From an uncultured bacterium (lineage in GTDB: Bacteria; Actinomycetota; Coriobacteriia; Coriobacteriales; Coriobacteriaceae): a stretch of DNA of 64,000 bases. A model generated the notes under the pieces. It had not been told where the DNA came from, did no database searches, and saw only the letters and a program-made list of their open reading frames with translations. The stretch lies in the NCBI GenBank assembly GCA_905214525.1, contig CAJMMN010000002.1, forward strand, positions 124,001 to 188,000, written 5' to 3'. How positions within the stretch are numbered: position 1 is the stretch's first letter; each line of letters opens with the position of its first letter. This document shows, piece after piece, positions 23,044-30,946 of the stretch. Both the position numbers and the translations under genes were made by a program.

Positions 23044-26043
23044 CTATTTCTTAAGGAGATACGGATAGCTGTCGCGCACGGCCTTGATGGTCAGGCGGAC
23101 GGCCTCGGGCAGACCGGTGTTGACGGCATCGACCGAGACGGTGCGGACCGTGCCGGCGACGCGGACCTTAAAGTGGTCCTCGTCCACTGCCAGGAAGCCC
23201 TCGTTCTCGGAGTTCTCCATGTCCTGATCGCTCCAGAACAGGGTGAGCTTGTCCTTGTAGGGACGACCCTCCTGGTAGGGGCAGAACACGGCGCAGTTGC
23301 CGCACTCGTTGCACATGCCGTCGATGTGGACGACCTGATGCTTGGCCAGGCCCGGCACCTTAATTGCCACGTTGGCGCGGTTGGGGCACACATCGCAGCA
23401 GACCTCGCACACCGAGCCGCAGCCCAGGCAGCGGGTCTTGGTGCAGTTGCGCTTGTCGCGGCACAGCGATCCCTTGCGCTCGTAGCAGGTGTCCTCGCGG
23501 CCGGCCTGCTCGTTGCAGTCGGCGTACTTGTTAAAGTCCACGCCGGCAATGGCACGGGCGACCTCGGCGGCGTCGGCGATAGCCTCGACCACGGTAGCGG
23601 GACCGCGGCGGCAGTCACCGGCAGCCCAGACGCCCTCGACGCCGGTGGAGGTGGCGGCAAGGCGGCCGCGACGGTCGTGCTCGACGCCCGCGGCGTCGTA
23701 CAGGCTGGCATCGATGCCCTCGCCCACGGCGCAGATCACCGTGGTGGCGGAAAGCTCGACGGTCTCGCCCGTGGCGACGGGGCTGCGACGGCCGCTTGCA
23801 TCCGGCTCGCCAAGTTCCATGACGTCGCAGGTCAGCACGGCGCCGTTGAGCGCCTTGGGCGCCAGCAGCTCGCAGAACTCAACGCCGTCGGCAAGAGCAA
23901 GATCGAGCTCTTCCTCGTCGGCGGGCATCTGCTTCTTGGTGCGGCGATACACCAGGCGCACGTTCTTCACGCCAGCAAGGCGCTTGGCCACGCGGGCCGC
24001 GTCCATGGCGGTGTTGCCGGCGCCGATGACCACGACGTCCTCGCCCAGCTCGAGCTTCTCGCCCTTCTTGGCGGCCTCGAGGAACTCCAGCACGTCGAGC
24101 TCGGCACCCTCGCCCAGGCCCGCAGAGCCGGGCATCCAGGCGCCAGTGGCCACGACTACGTCGGTAAAGCCCTGGGCCTTGAGCTCGTCAATGGACTCCA
24201 CGCGGGCGTTGAGCTGCACCTTGGCGCCAAAGGCCAGACAGAGCTCGGCATCGTGGGAGATATCGTCGCTCGCGATACGGAACTCGGGGATCACGTGACG
24301 GACCACGCCGCCGAGAGAGTCGCGGGCCTCGAAGATAGTGACGGGCACGCCGGCACGCGTCAGAAAGAACGCCGTCGCCAGGCCGGCCGGGCCGCCGCCG
24401 ATAACGGCAACGTTGCGCTCACCGTCGTTGGCGATAGCCTGGGCGCGCAGCTTGGGCAGCACGGCGGTCATGGCCTCGCGGGCGGCCTTGAGCTTGCTGG
24501 CGCGAATCTGGGCGCCCTCGGGCTCGTAAAATGCACGCTCGCAGGCACGGCCGCAGGGATGCGGGCAGATGGTGCCGGTAATGAACGGCAGGGCGTTGCG
24601 CTCGATGATGATGTTGAGCGCGTCCTCGTAGCGGCCCTCGTCAACAGCCGCCAGGTAGGCGGGAATATCCTGCTGGATGGGGCAGCTCGTACGGCACGGC
24701 GTGGTAAAGCAGTCGGAAAGCGGGCTCTTGCCGGCGACCTTGCGATCGGGCAGCGGGCGCAGCGGCTTCTTGTAGAGCGGGTTGGTGAGCGAGTCGGTCT
24801 GGATCGCGGTCACGGCCTCGAGCGAGACGCCCTCAAACGGCTTGCCGTCCAGGTCGGTAAACTCGCCGGCCATCTGGCTAAAGCGCTCGTAACCACCGGG
24901 CTTGAGCACGTCAGTCGCCAGAGTAACGGGCCAAATGCCGGCATCGTACAGGGCGCGGATGTTGTAGACCGTGGCACCGCCGGAATAGCTGATGCGCAGC
25001 TTGCCATCGAACTGCTCGGTAATGCGGCGGGCGGCCTCGATGGTCAGCGAGAACAGCGAACGGCCGGACATGTACATCTCGGTGGAAGGCAGCTCGTTCC
25101 TCGTCACGTCGACGGGGAACGTGTTGGTCAGCTTGACGCCAAACTCCAGGCCGCGCTCGGCGCACAGGGCAATCAGGCGCTCGAACATGGGCACGGCGTC
25201 GGCCCACTGCAGGTCCTCGCGGAAGTGCGTGTCATCGAAGACGATGTAGTCAAAGCCCAGCTCGTTCAGACGCTGACGGGCAAACTCATAGCCCAGCAGC
25301 GTGGGGTTGCACTTGATGTAGGTGTTGAGGCCTTTCTCGGTGATCAGATAGGTCGCGATGCGCTCGATCTCGGCCGGCGGGCAGCCATGCAGCGTGGACT
25401 CGGTGATGGAGTTGGAGACGCGCGCCGGGATGGACTCGACAAACGCGGCATCGACATGCTCAAACTTGTCCAGGTTAGCGAGCGCCCACGTGCGGCACTC
25501 GTTCCAGACGTCGGAGCCGCTGGCGTCCTTCATGCCCTCGATGTACGCGTCGACCTTGGGGCTCTTAATGCCCTCCAGGTCATAGCCCACCGACATGTTG
25601 AAGACAAAGCCGTCCGGGCTGCCCAGGCCGTACTCACGGGCGATCAGGTGGCAGGCGAACCATGCCTTCACGTACTCGGCAAAGGCCTGCGGGACCTCGA
25701 GCTCGGTCGACCACTCGCAGTTGTAGCACTCGTCCTGCGCCACAATGCAGGGTTTGTTCACACACTTGGAGAGCTCCTCGCCATCCATAACCTGAACGGT
25801 CTTGAGCTCAAAGAAGCGGGAACCGGCCACATAAGAGGCCACGATGTTCTGGGCCAGCTGCGTATTGGGACCGGCGGCCGGGCCAAACGGAGTCTCGATG
25901 CGCTCGTCAAAAATGGGAAGCGCGCCCTCCTGGTTGGCCGTGACCATCTTACGCACGCCAAAGATGGCGTCCTGGGTCTTGTGCTCCTCGATGATCCAGT
26001 TCATCAGCTGCGAAAACGGGATCGGCCTCATGATGTCGCTCAT
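23044..26043 (-). CDS. ygfK: YgfK, FAD/iron-sulfur oxidoreductase (putative selenate reductase subunit family)
   Basis: The 999-aa product has an N-terminal TIM-barrel-like half (for example CNPTLLGYEFARQRLNELGF). A glutamate-synthase-small-subunit-like flavoprotein part follows, with VIGGGPAGLATAFFLTRAGV and VVIGAGNTAMDAARVAKRL. C-terminal iron-sulfur motifs are CLGCGSVCEVCCDVCP and CNECGNCAVFCPY. The start at 26043 is preceded by AGAGGAGC. YgfK is a fixed member of purine clusters and is likely the NAD(P)H-linked partner of the molybdenum hydroxylase via the ferredoxin. The old name selenate reductase is probably not its main role. Confidence 0.9.
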   Translation of the reverse strand: MSDIMRPIPFSQLMNWIIEEHKTQDAIFGVRKMVTANQEGALPIFDERIETPFGPAAGPNTQLAQNIVASYVAGSRFFELKTVQVMDGEELSKCVNKPCIVAQDECYNCEWSTELEVPQAFAEYVKAWFACHLIAREYGLGSPDGFVFNMSVGYDLEGIKSPKVDAYIEGMKDASGSDVWNECRTWALANLDKFEHVDAAFVESIPARVSNSITESTLHGCPPAEIERIATYLITEKGLNTYIKCNPTLLGYEFARQRLNELGFDYIVFDDTHFREDLQWADAVPMFERLIALCAERGLEFGVKLTNTFPVDVTRNELPSTEMYMSGRSLFSLTIEAARRITEQFDGKLRISYSGGATVYNIRALYDAGIWPVTLATDVLKPGGYERFSQMAGEFTDLDGKPFEGVSLEAVTAIQTDSLTNPLYKKPLRPLPDRKVAGKSPLSDCFTTPCRTSCPIQQDIPAYLAAVDEGRYEDALNIIIERNALPFITGTICPHPCGRACERAFYEPEGAQIRASKLKAAREAMTAVLPKLRAQAIANDGERNVAVIGGGPAGLATAFFLTRAGVPVTIFEARDSLGGVVRHVIPEFRIASDDISHDAELCLAFGAKVQLNARVESIDELKAQGFTDVVVATGAWMPGSAGLGEGAELDVLEFLEAAKKGEKLELGEDVVVIGAGNTAMDAARVAKRLAGVKNVRLVYRRTKKQMPADEEELDLALADGVEFCELLAPKALNGAVLTCDVMELGEPDASGRRSPVATGETVELSATTVICAVGEGIDASLYDAAGVEHDRRGRLAATSTGVEGVWAAGDCRRGPATVVEAIADAAEVARAIAGVDFNKYADCNEQAGREDTCYERKGSLCRDKRNCTKTRCLGCGSVCEVCCDVCPNRANVAIKVPGLAKHQVVHIDGMCNECGNCAVFCPYQEGRPYKDKLTLFWSDQDMENSENEGFLAVDEDHFKVRVAGTVRTVSVDAVNTGLPEAVRLTIKAVRDSYPYLLKK

Positions 26044-26141
26044 AGTGAGCTCCTCTCTGTAACGCCCGGCGAGACCGCGCGGCGGGCGCAAATACGGTGT
26101 AGCGCTAGCACAGCGCCGGCGACCCCGCGGAGGCCGCCTAT

Positions 26142-26177
26142 GCGCGCGTCGGATGCGGCGAAACATCCGACGCGCGC
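26142..26177. other. Perfect 14-bp hairpin between ssnA and ygfK
   Basis: GCGCGCGTCGGATG (26142-26155) and CATCCGACGCGCGC (26164-26177) are exact complements around CGGCGAAA. It starts 16 nt after the ssnA stop, with no T-run. It is likely an mRNA 3'-end or processing structure in the 150-nt gap. Confidence 0.6.
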
Positions 26178-26193
26178 GAATCTCCAATTGGAA

Positions 26194-27549
26194 TTAATAC
26201 ACGCGATCGTTGAGCGTGCTCCAGAGCTTCTTGGACTCGGCCATGGTCCACGCGTTGATCTTGTCCTCATCAATCCCAACGAACTTACGATCCTTATACA
26301 GGACGCGGCCGTTGATGATGGTAGTGCGGCAGTTTTTGCCCATCATGCCAAAGAGCATGTGGCCGTCGATGTTCTCCTCGCTCAGCGGCGTAAAGGGCTT
26401 GTAGTCCATGACGATGACGTCGGCGGCAGCGCCGGCCTCGAGCACGCCGAGCTTGCGATCGAAGTACTTGCTCGCCATCTTGGCGTTGTTCTCGAACAGC
26501 ATCGTCATGGCCTCGCACCAGCCCACGTTGGGCATGGCGGCGTTGTGGCGCTGAATGATCAGAAAGACCTTGAGGCTCTCGAGCATGTCGTGGGTGTAGG
26601 CGTCGGTGCCCATGCACACGGGGATGCCGCGGCGGAAGAACTCGAGCACGGGGGCGCAGCCCACGGCGTTGCCCATATTGGATTCGGGGTTGTTAACGAG
26701 CCAGGTGCCGGACTCCTTGACGATGTCCATCTCGGCGGGCGTCACGTGGATGCAGTGGCCGAGCATGGTGTCGGGACCCAGCAGGTTGTGCTGCAGCAGG
26801 CGCTCGACGGGGCTGATGCCACCGCGGTTGAGGCGGGAGTCCCACACGTCATTCATGCCCTCGCACACATGGATGTGGAAGCCGGTCAGGCCGTTGTTGG
26901 CCTCGGCCATCTTATCCATGGTCTCGTCCGACAGCGTAAAGGTGGCGTGACCGCCAAACATGGCGGCGATCATGCGGTTGTCGTTATCGCGACGCTCCTT
27001 GGCGGCCCACTGGGCAAACTCGGCGTTCTCGGCAATGGCCTGGTCGCATTTTTCCTGACCGCGGCGGTCGGAGACCTCGTAGCACAGGCACGAACGCATG
27101 CCCAGCTCCTGAGCTGCATCCTTAATGGTAAAGAGGCTGCCTGGGATCTCGCAGAAGCTCGCGTGGTGATCGAAGATCGTGGTGACGCCATCGCGGATGG
27201 AGTCCAGAATCGTGGCATAGGCGCTGGCCTTGGTGCCGTCGAGCGTCAGGTTGTCATCGATCTTCCACCACTGCTGCTCAAGATTCTCCAGGAAGTTGGT
27301 GGGGTTGCAGCCCTTAATGGCAAGGCCGCGAGCCAGACCCGAGTAGATGTGGGTGTGGCAATTGATGAGTCCGGGCATGATGAGGTTGCCCTGGGCGTCG
27401 ACGTACTCGGCATCCGGGTACTTGGCCTTGAGCTCGCACTCGGGACCTACTTCGACGATCGTATCTCCGTCAATGGCGACCGCACCGTTGGGAATGAACG
27501 GGGTCTGAGCGTTGCGGGTAAAAACGGAACCGTTAGCGACCAGAAGCAT
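26194..27549 (-). CDS. ssnA: SsnA-type aminohydrolase
   Basis: The 451-aa product is an amidohydrolase-superfamily enzyme of the SsnA group. It shows GLINCHTHIYSGLARGLAIKG (metal His pair near residue 65), TIFDHHASF, FHIHVCEG, LGHCIHVTP and GTDAYTHDMLESL. SsnA is found with YgfK and XdhD in purine clusters and is presumed to deaminate or open a purine-derived ring. The start at 27549 is used because GAAGGGAG lies 6 nt upstream; a start 18 nt further up lacks this. The true substrate is not known from sequence. Confidence 0.9.
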   Translation of the reverse strand: MLLVANGSVFTRNAQTPFIPNGAVAIDGDTIVEVGPECELKAKYPDAEYVDAQGNLIMPGLINCHTHIYSGLARGLAIKGCNPTNFLENLEQQWWKIDDNLTLDGTKASAYATILDSIRDGVTTIFDHHASFCEIPGSLFTIKDAAQELGMRSCLCYEVSDRRGQEKCDQAIAENAEFAQWAAKERRDNDNRMIAAMFGGHATFTLSDETMDKMAEANNGLTGFHIHVCEGMNDVWDSRLNRGGISPVERLLQHNLLGPDTMLGHCIHVTPAEMDIVKESGTWLVNNPESNMGNAVGCAPVLEFFRRGIPVCMGTDAYTHDMLESLKVFLIIQRHNAAMPNVGWCEAMTMLFENNAKMASKYFDRKLGVLEAGAAADVIVMDYKPFTPLSEENIDGHMLFGMMGKNCRTTIINGRVLYKDRKFVGIDEDKINAWTMAESKKLWSTLNDRVY

Positions 27550-27744
27550 GAATGCTCCCTTCAACATCAGGGGCGGGGTTTGACACCTCTGACATGGCGG
27601 AGTGCGAAGCGCCGGCCTACACCGGAAACGGGCCCTCTCCCGTCAACGCTTCACCAAAGGGACAAACCCTTTGAAGTGCGGCTTGGCGCCGCATGACGTC
27701 GGCGGACGAGGCGATGCGCCCGCCGACGAATAGCACCGAATTGG
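27550..27744. other. Intergenic region between the permease and ssnA genes
   Basis: No gene is seen. Two stem-loops are present: CAAAGGG-ACAAA-CCCTTTG (about 27655-27673) and a longer GTCGGCGG/CCGCCGAC stem just after the permease stop. The second may act as a weak terminator for the permease mRNA. Any ssnA promoter would lie here. Confidence 0.4.
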
Positions 27745-29139
27745 TTACTTCTTACTCTCGGGCAAGACCAGATCCACGGCAGCGTCCTTGGCAGCATCGA
27801 TGTGCTGAGCCACGACCGGCGTCTGCGGAAGGATCAGGTTAAGGACAATGGCCATAATGGCGGTGGGGGTTACGGCATTGGAGCCGATGACGGTGGATAC
27901 CCAGGCGGGCATACCCTCGCCGGCAAGGCAACCGCTGGCCATCCAGATACCCAGGCCAAAGACGACGGAGGTACCGACGATGGTGGTAGTGCGCTGCGTG
28001 AGGCCCTCGCGGGTGAACATGCGCACGCCGTTCATGGTGATGGTGCCAAAGACGCCGACGGTCGCGCCGCCGATAACGGGCTGCGGGATAGCGGAAAGGA
28101 CGGCAGAGAGCTGCGGGAACAGACCGGCGATGGCAAAGACGGCCGCGATGATCACAAAGACCCACTTGTTGACGACCTTGTTGGAGCAGATGATGCCCAC
28201 GTTCTGGCCAAGGGCGCTGGTGGGAAGACCGCCCAGCAGGCCGCCGACCATAGAGGTGAGGCCCTGGGACACGATAGCGCCGGAGAGCTCGCGCTCGGTG
28301 GGCATACGGTCGATGGAGCCCAGGCAGGCGGCGGAGACGTCACCGATAACCTGGATGGCAACCATGGGGAACACAACAGCGAGGGTAATGCAGACTTCGG
28401 GATCAAACTCGAGCGCGTAGGGCATGAGCTTGGGAAGGGCGAAGACCTGAGCGGTGGCGACGCTGGAGAAGTCGATCATGCCAAAGGGGATCGAAACGAT
28501 CATGCCAACGATCATGCCAAAGAACACGGATCCCAGCTTGAGCGTGCCCTTGCCAAAGTTGGCGAGCGCAAAGACCACGGCGAAGGTGATAAGAGCGACG
28601 CACCAGGCCTGCGGAGTACCCCACAGCGGCGTACCCATACCGCCGGCCATATACTTGACGGCCGTGGGATACAGCGAAACGCCGATGGAGAAGATGACCG
28701 TACCGGTCACGACGGGCGGGAACAGCCACTTGATCTTGCTGTAGGCCAGACCAAAGAGGACCGCGACGGCGCCGCCGACGATCTCGCCGCCCAGCAGCGC
28801 ACCAAAGCTAAAGCCCGAGGCACCCATGGCCTGCAGAGCCGGCAGGAACGCGAACGAAACGCCCATGACGATGGGCAGGCCGCCGCCGATGCGACGGAAG
28901 GGAGCGAAGGCCTGAAGGGCCGTATCGATCGCCGAAAGAATGAGCGCGACCTGGATGATGTCGGTGCTCTGCTGGCTATTAAAGCCGTAGACGCCGGCCA
29001 TGATGACCGCCGGGGTAATGATGCCGGCAAACGATGCCAGTACGTGCTGAAGGGCACACGGGATCATTTCCTTAACGGGAGGCATGCCTTCGCGAGTGAA
29101 CAGGGCTTCAGTGCCGTTCGTAACCGTCTCCTGGGTCAT
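27745..29139 (-). CDS. NCS2-family purine (xanthine/urate) permease
   Basis: The 464-aa product is a polytopic nucleobase:cation symporter of the NCS2/UraA-xanthine permease family. It shows ALQHVLASFAGIITPAVIMAG near the N-terminus, QVIGDVSAACLGS (conserved mid-protein region) and GGLPTSALGQNVGIICSNKV, which forms part of the substrate site. It is close to YgfU/PucK-type urate and xanthine transporters. The start at 29139 gives the usual N-terminal tail. As the outermost gene of the minus-strand series it would bring purines into the cell for SsnA, YgfK and XdhD. Urate versus xanthine cannot be separated here. Confidence 0.88.
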   Translation of the reverse strand: MTQETVTNGTEALFTREGMPPVKEMIPCALQHVLASFAGIITPAVIMAGVYGFNSQQSTDIIQVALILSAIDTALQAFAPFRRIGGGLPIVMGVSFAFLPALQAMGASGFSFGALLGGEIVGGAVAVLFGLAYSKIKWLFPPVVTGTVIFSIGVSLYPTAVKYMAGGMGTPLWGTPQAWCVALITFAVVFALANFGKGTLKLGSVFFGMIVGMIVSIPFGMIDFSSVATAQVFALPKLMPYALEFDPEVCITLAVVFPMVAIQVIGDVSAACLGSIDRMPTERELSGAIVSQGLTSMVGGLLGGLPTSALGQNVGIICSNKVVNKWVFVIIAAVFAIAGLFPQLSAVLSAIPQPVIGGATVGVFGTITMNGVRMFTREGLTQRTTTIVGTSVVFGLGIWMASGCLAGEGMPAWVSTVIGSNAVTPTAIMAIVLNLILPQTPVVAQHIDAAKDAAVDLVLPESKK

Positions 29140-29226
29140 TTGACCACCAATCCTCGAAATAGTTGTTTTCGCATCTAACGCTCTATTGTGACGCAGTGCG
29201 GGGTTGAGGTTGTGCCTTCGTTGCAT

Positions 29227-29255
29227 ATCGTATTAAAGATGATTCTCATTCTCAA
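29227..29255 (-). promoter_or_regulatory. Promoter of the purine permease gene
   Basis: On the minus strand TTGAGA (29250-29255) and TACGAT (29227-29232) are 17 bp apart, a good sigma-70 arrangement about 90 nt before the start codon. The spacer contains GAATGAGAATCATC. With the upstream TTGAGA this gives two consecutive GAGAAT hexamers, a pattern seen in Fur-type sites, so repressor binding here is conceivable. Confidence 0.55.
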
Positions 29256-29491
29256 TAATAATTTTTTGTTATCAGACTATTCTTGAGCTGAGACAATGCA
29301 TTTCCGCAGGTCAGGAAAGTGTCTTGTCAAAATAACATCTAACTTTTCTTTTGGTCAACCGTTTACCGCCAAAATCATACCGTTCGTCTGTATTACGCAA
29401 TGTACCTGCGAATATGCGAGTCAATAGACACCGTGTTACCATGAGAAAAAATTGTTATGAACATTTCCGATTTCACCCAAAGGAGTTGCCC
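29256..29491. other. AT-rich divergent region between permease and second regulator
   Basis: No gene is present. The stretch is AT-rich compared with its surroundings, contains ATAATTTTTTGTTAT-like symmetry (29257-29271), and must hold the promoter of the plus-strand regulator gene starting at 29492. No copy of the AACAAA-N3-TTTGTT operator was found here. Confidence 0.4.
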
Positions 29492-30148
29492 GTGAACGAG
29501 ACCGTACGCCGCTTTTTGCCGATGGTCGATTTCCTGGAGCAGATACTCGGTAAGAACAGCGAAATCGTGCTGCACGATTTCTCGGATCCCGACCACGCCA
29601 TCGTCGATATTCGCAACGGCATCGTGAGCGGCCGTAAGATCGGCGGTCCCGCCACCGATCTGGCGCTCAAGATCATGCACGACCCCAAGTATCGCGACCT
29701 GCCGTTTATTACGGGCTACGAGGGGCGCGGTGCCGGCGGCAAGACGTTGGAGTCCGCGACGTTCTTTATCCGCGAGGATGACGAGATCGTCGGTATGCTC
29801 TGCGTCAACACCGACCTCTCGACCGTACGCTCCATCAACGCCATGGCGCAGCAGCTCATGGCGTGCTTCGACGCAGCGCCGACGCGCACGGAGCCCGCCC
29901 CTATCGAGGTCGAAAGCCTTTCGGAGTCCACCCAGGAGCTCATCGACCGCAGCATTGCCGAGTTGCTGAGCGCGCGCGGGCTGGATGTAGCGTCGCTTGG
30001 TCAGAACGACCGCGTGGACGTCATTCGCCACCTCAACGGCAACGGGGTGTTCATGCTCAAGGGCGCCGTGGCCTGCGCTGCCACCGCGTTGGGCATCTCG
30101 GAGCCCAGCGTGTACCGCTACCTGCAAAAAGTCCGCAAGGAGGGCTAA
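29492..30148 (+). CDS. DauR/YheO-family transcriptional regulator (second copy)
   Basis: The 218-aa product shares the domain plan of the regulator at 14172: YheO-like PAS domain (NSEIVLHDFSDPDHAIVDIR, NGIVSGRKIGGPATD, ATFFIREDDEIVGMLCVN) and C-terminal HTH (ATALGISEPSVYRYLQKVRK). The GTG at 29492 is chosen because AAAGGAG lies 7 nt upstream; longer in-frame starts lack an SD. It is divergent from the purine permease gene. Having one such regulator at each end of the pathway suggests separate control of uptake and of lower metabolism. Confidence 0.82.
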   Translation: MNETVRRFLPMVDFLEQILGKNSEIVLHDFSDPDHAIVDIRNGIVSGRKIGGPATDLALKIMHDPKYRDLPFITGYEGRGAGGKTLESATFFIREDDEIVGMLCVNTDLSTVRSINAMAQQLMACFDAAPTRTEPAPIEVESLSESTQELIDRSIAELLSARGLDVASLGQNDRVDVIRHLNGNGVFMLKGAVACAATALGISEPSVYRYLQKVRKEG

Positions 30149-30202
30149 ACGTGATCCCTTGGGGACGAAGGGAAACGGATCATTTTTGTCGCATCGCTTG
30201 AC

Positions 30203-30241
30203 AAAAGACCCTGCAGCTCGCACGCGCTGCAGGGTCTTTTT
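30203..30241. terminator. Bidirectional terminator between the regulator and ridA
   Basis: AAAAGACCCTGCAGC (30203-30217) and GCTGCAGGGTCTTTT (30226-30240) are exact 15-bp complements around an 8-nt loop, with T- and A-tracts on both sides. It would end both the plus-strand regulator gene and the minus-strand ridA gene. Confidence 0.88.
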
Positions 30242-30270
30242 GCATGTCATGTTTAGTTGTGGCCAACGCC

Positions 30271-30648
30271 TTAGAGAGCGGCGACGACCTCGATCTCGAC
30301 CAGACCGCCAGCCGGAAGAGCGGCAACCTGGAAAGCGCTGCGCGCGGGGAACGGGGCCTCGAACTTGGAGGCGTAGATCTCGTTCACGGCGGCAAAGTCG
30401 GCGATGTCGGCCAGGTAGACCGTGGTCTTGACGACATCGGCAAACGTGGCGCCGGCAGCGGTCAGCAGAGCCTCGACGTTGGCGAGGGACTGCTTGGCCT
30501 GGGCCTCGACACCCTCGGGCAGCTTGCCGGTCGCGGGATCGATGCCCAGCTGGCCGGACAGGAACACCATGTTGCCAGTCTGGATACCGGGGGAATACGG
30601 GCCGATGGCTGCGGGTGCGTTATCGGAAGACACGACGGTCTTGCTCAT
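30271..30648 (-). CDS. ridA: RidA-family enamine/imine deaminase
   Basis: The 125-aa product is a YjgF/YER057c/UK114-type protein with GPYSPGIQTGNMVFLSGQLG, the TVYLADIADFAAVNEIY region and PARSAFQVAALPAGGLVEIE, where the Arg is the substrate-binding residue of active RidA. RidA hydrolyses reactive 2-aminoacrylate-type enamines. YgeX makes such an intermediate, so its place beside the purine cluster is sensible. It is transcribed alone from a promoter at about 30736-30764; the SD AAGGAG precedes the ATG. Confidence 0.9.
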   Translation of the reverse strand: MSKTVVSSDNAPAAIGPYSPGIQTGNMVFLSGQLGIDPATGKLPEGVEAQAKQSLANVEALLTAAGATFADVVKTTVYLADIADFAAVNEIYASKFEAPFPARSAFQVAALPAGGLVEIEVVAAL

Positions 30649-30735
30649 GTTTTTCTCCTTACAAGTAAAAGGGAACGGGAGCGCGGCGTTCACACCGGGA
30701 GGCACAGTTCGGTCTGAACACCGCGCTTGATTGGG

Positions 30736-30764
30736 ATAGTACTCAAGGTTTCCGCGCGATGCAA
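30736..30764 (-). promoter_or_regulatory. Candidate ridA promoter
   Basis: TTGCAT (30759-30764) and TACTAT (30736-30741) on the minus strand are separated by exactly 17 bp, about 90 nt upstream of the ridA start. The match to consensus is moderate. Confidence 0.45.
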
Positions 30765-30946
30765 GATTATTATCACGCTGCGAGAATATTTTATCGCCCA
30801 ACGGTTTCCCCGGACCGCTGAACGGTTCTCATGTGGAGCAGCCAGTCCAAGCTGCTGAAGACTTTATCCCGCTTAGAGCACGGGCATCGCCTGCCGCGAC
30901 GGCACCACTATACTTTTGAGTATCTGAGCATTTTGAAAGGCAGGAT

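Noticed and set aside
23044..26043. YgfK as a true selenate reductase
   Set aside because: The family name is historical. The gene lies in a purine cluster beside ferredoxin and XdhD, and no selenate-specific partner is visible.
23173..27696. A 1507-codon open frame on the plus strand
   Set aside because: It is antisense to ygfK and ssnA, which have clear domains and ribosome-binding sites. Long antisense frames arise from the GC-rich codon usage. The same holds for plus-strand frames at 6326-9817 and 19772-23068.
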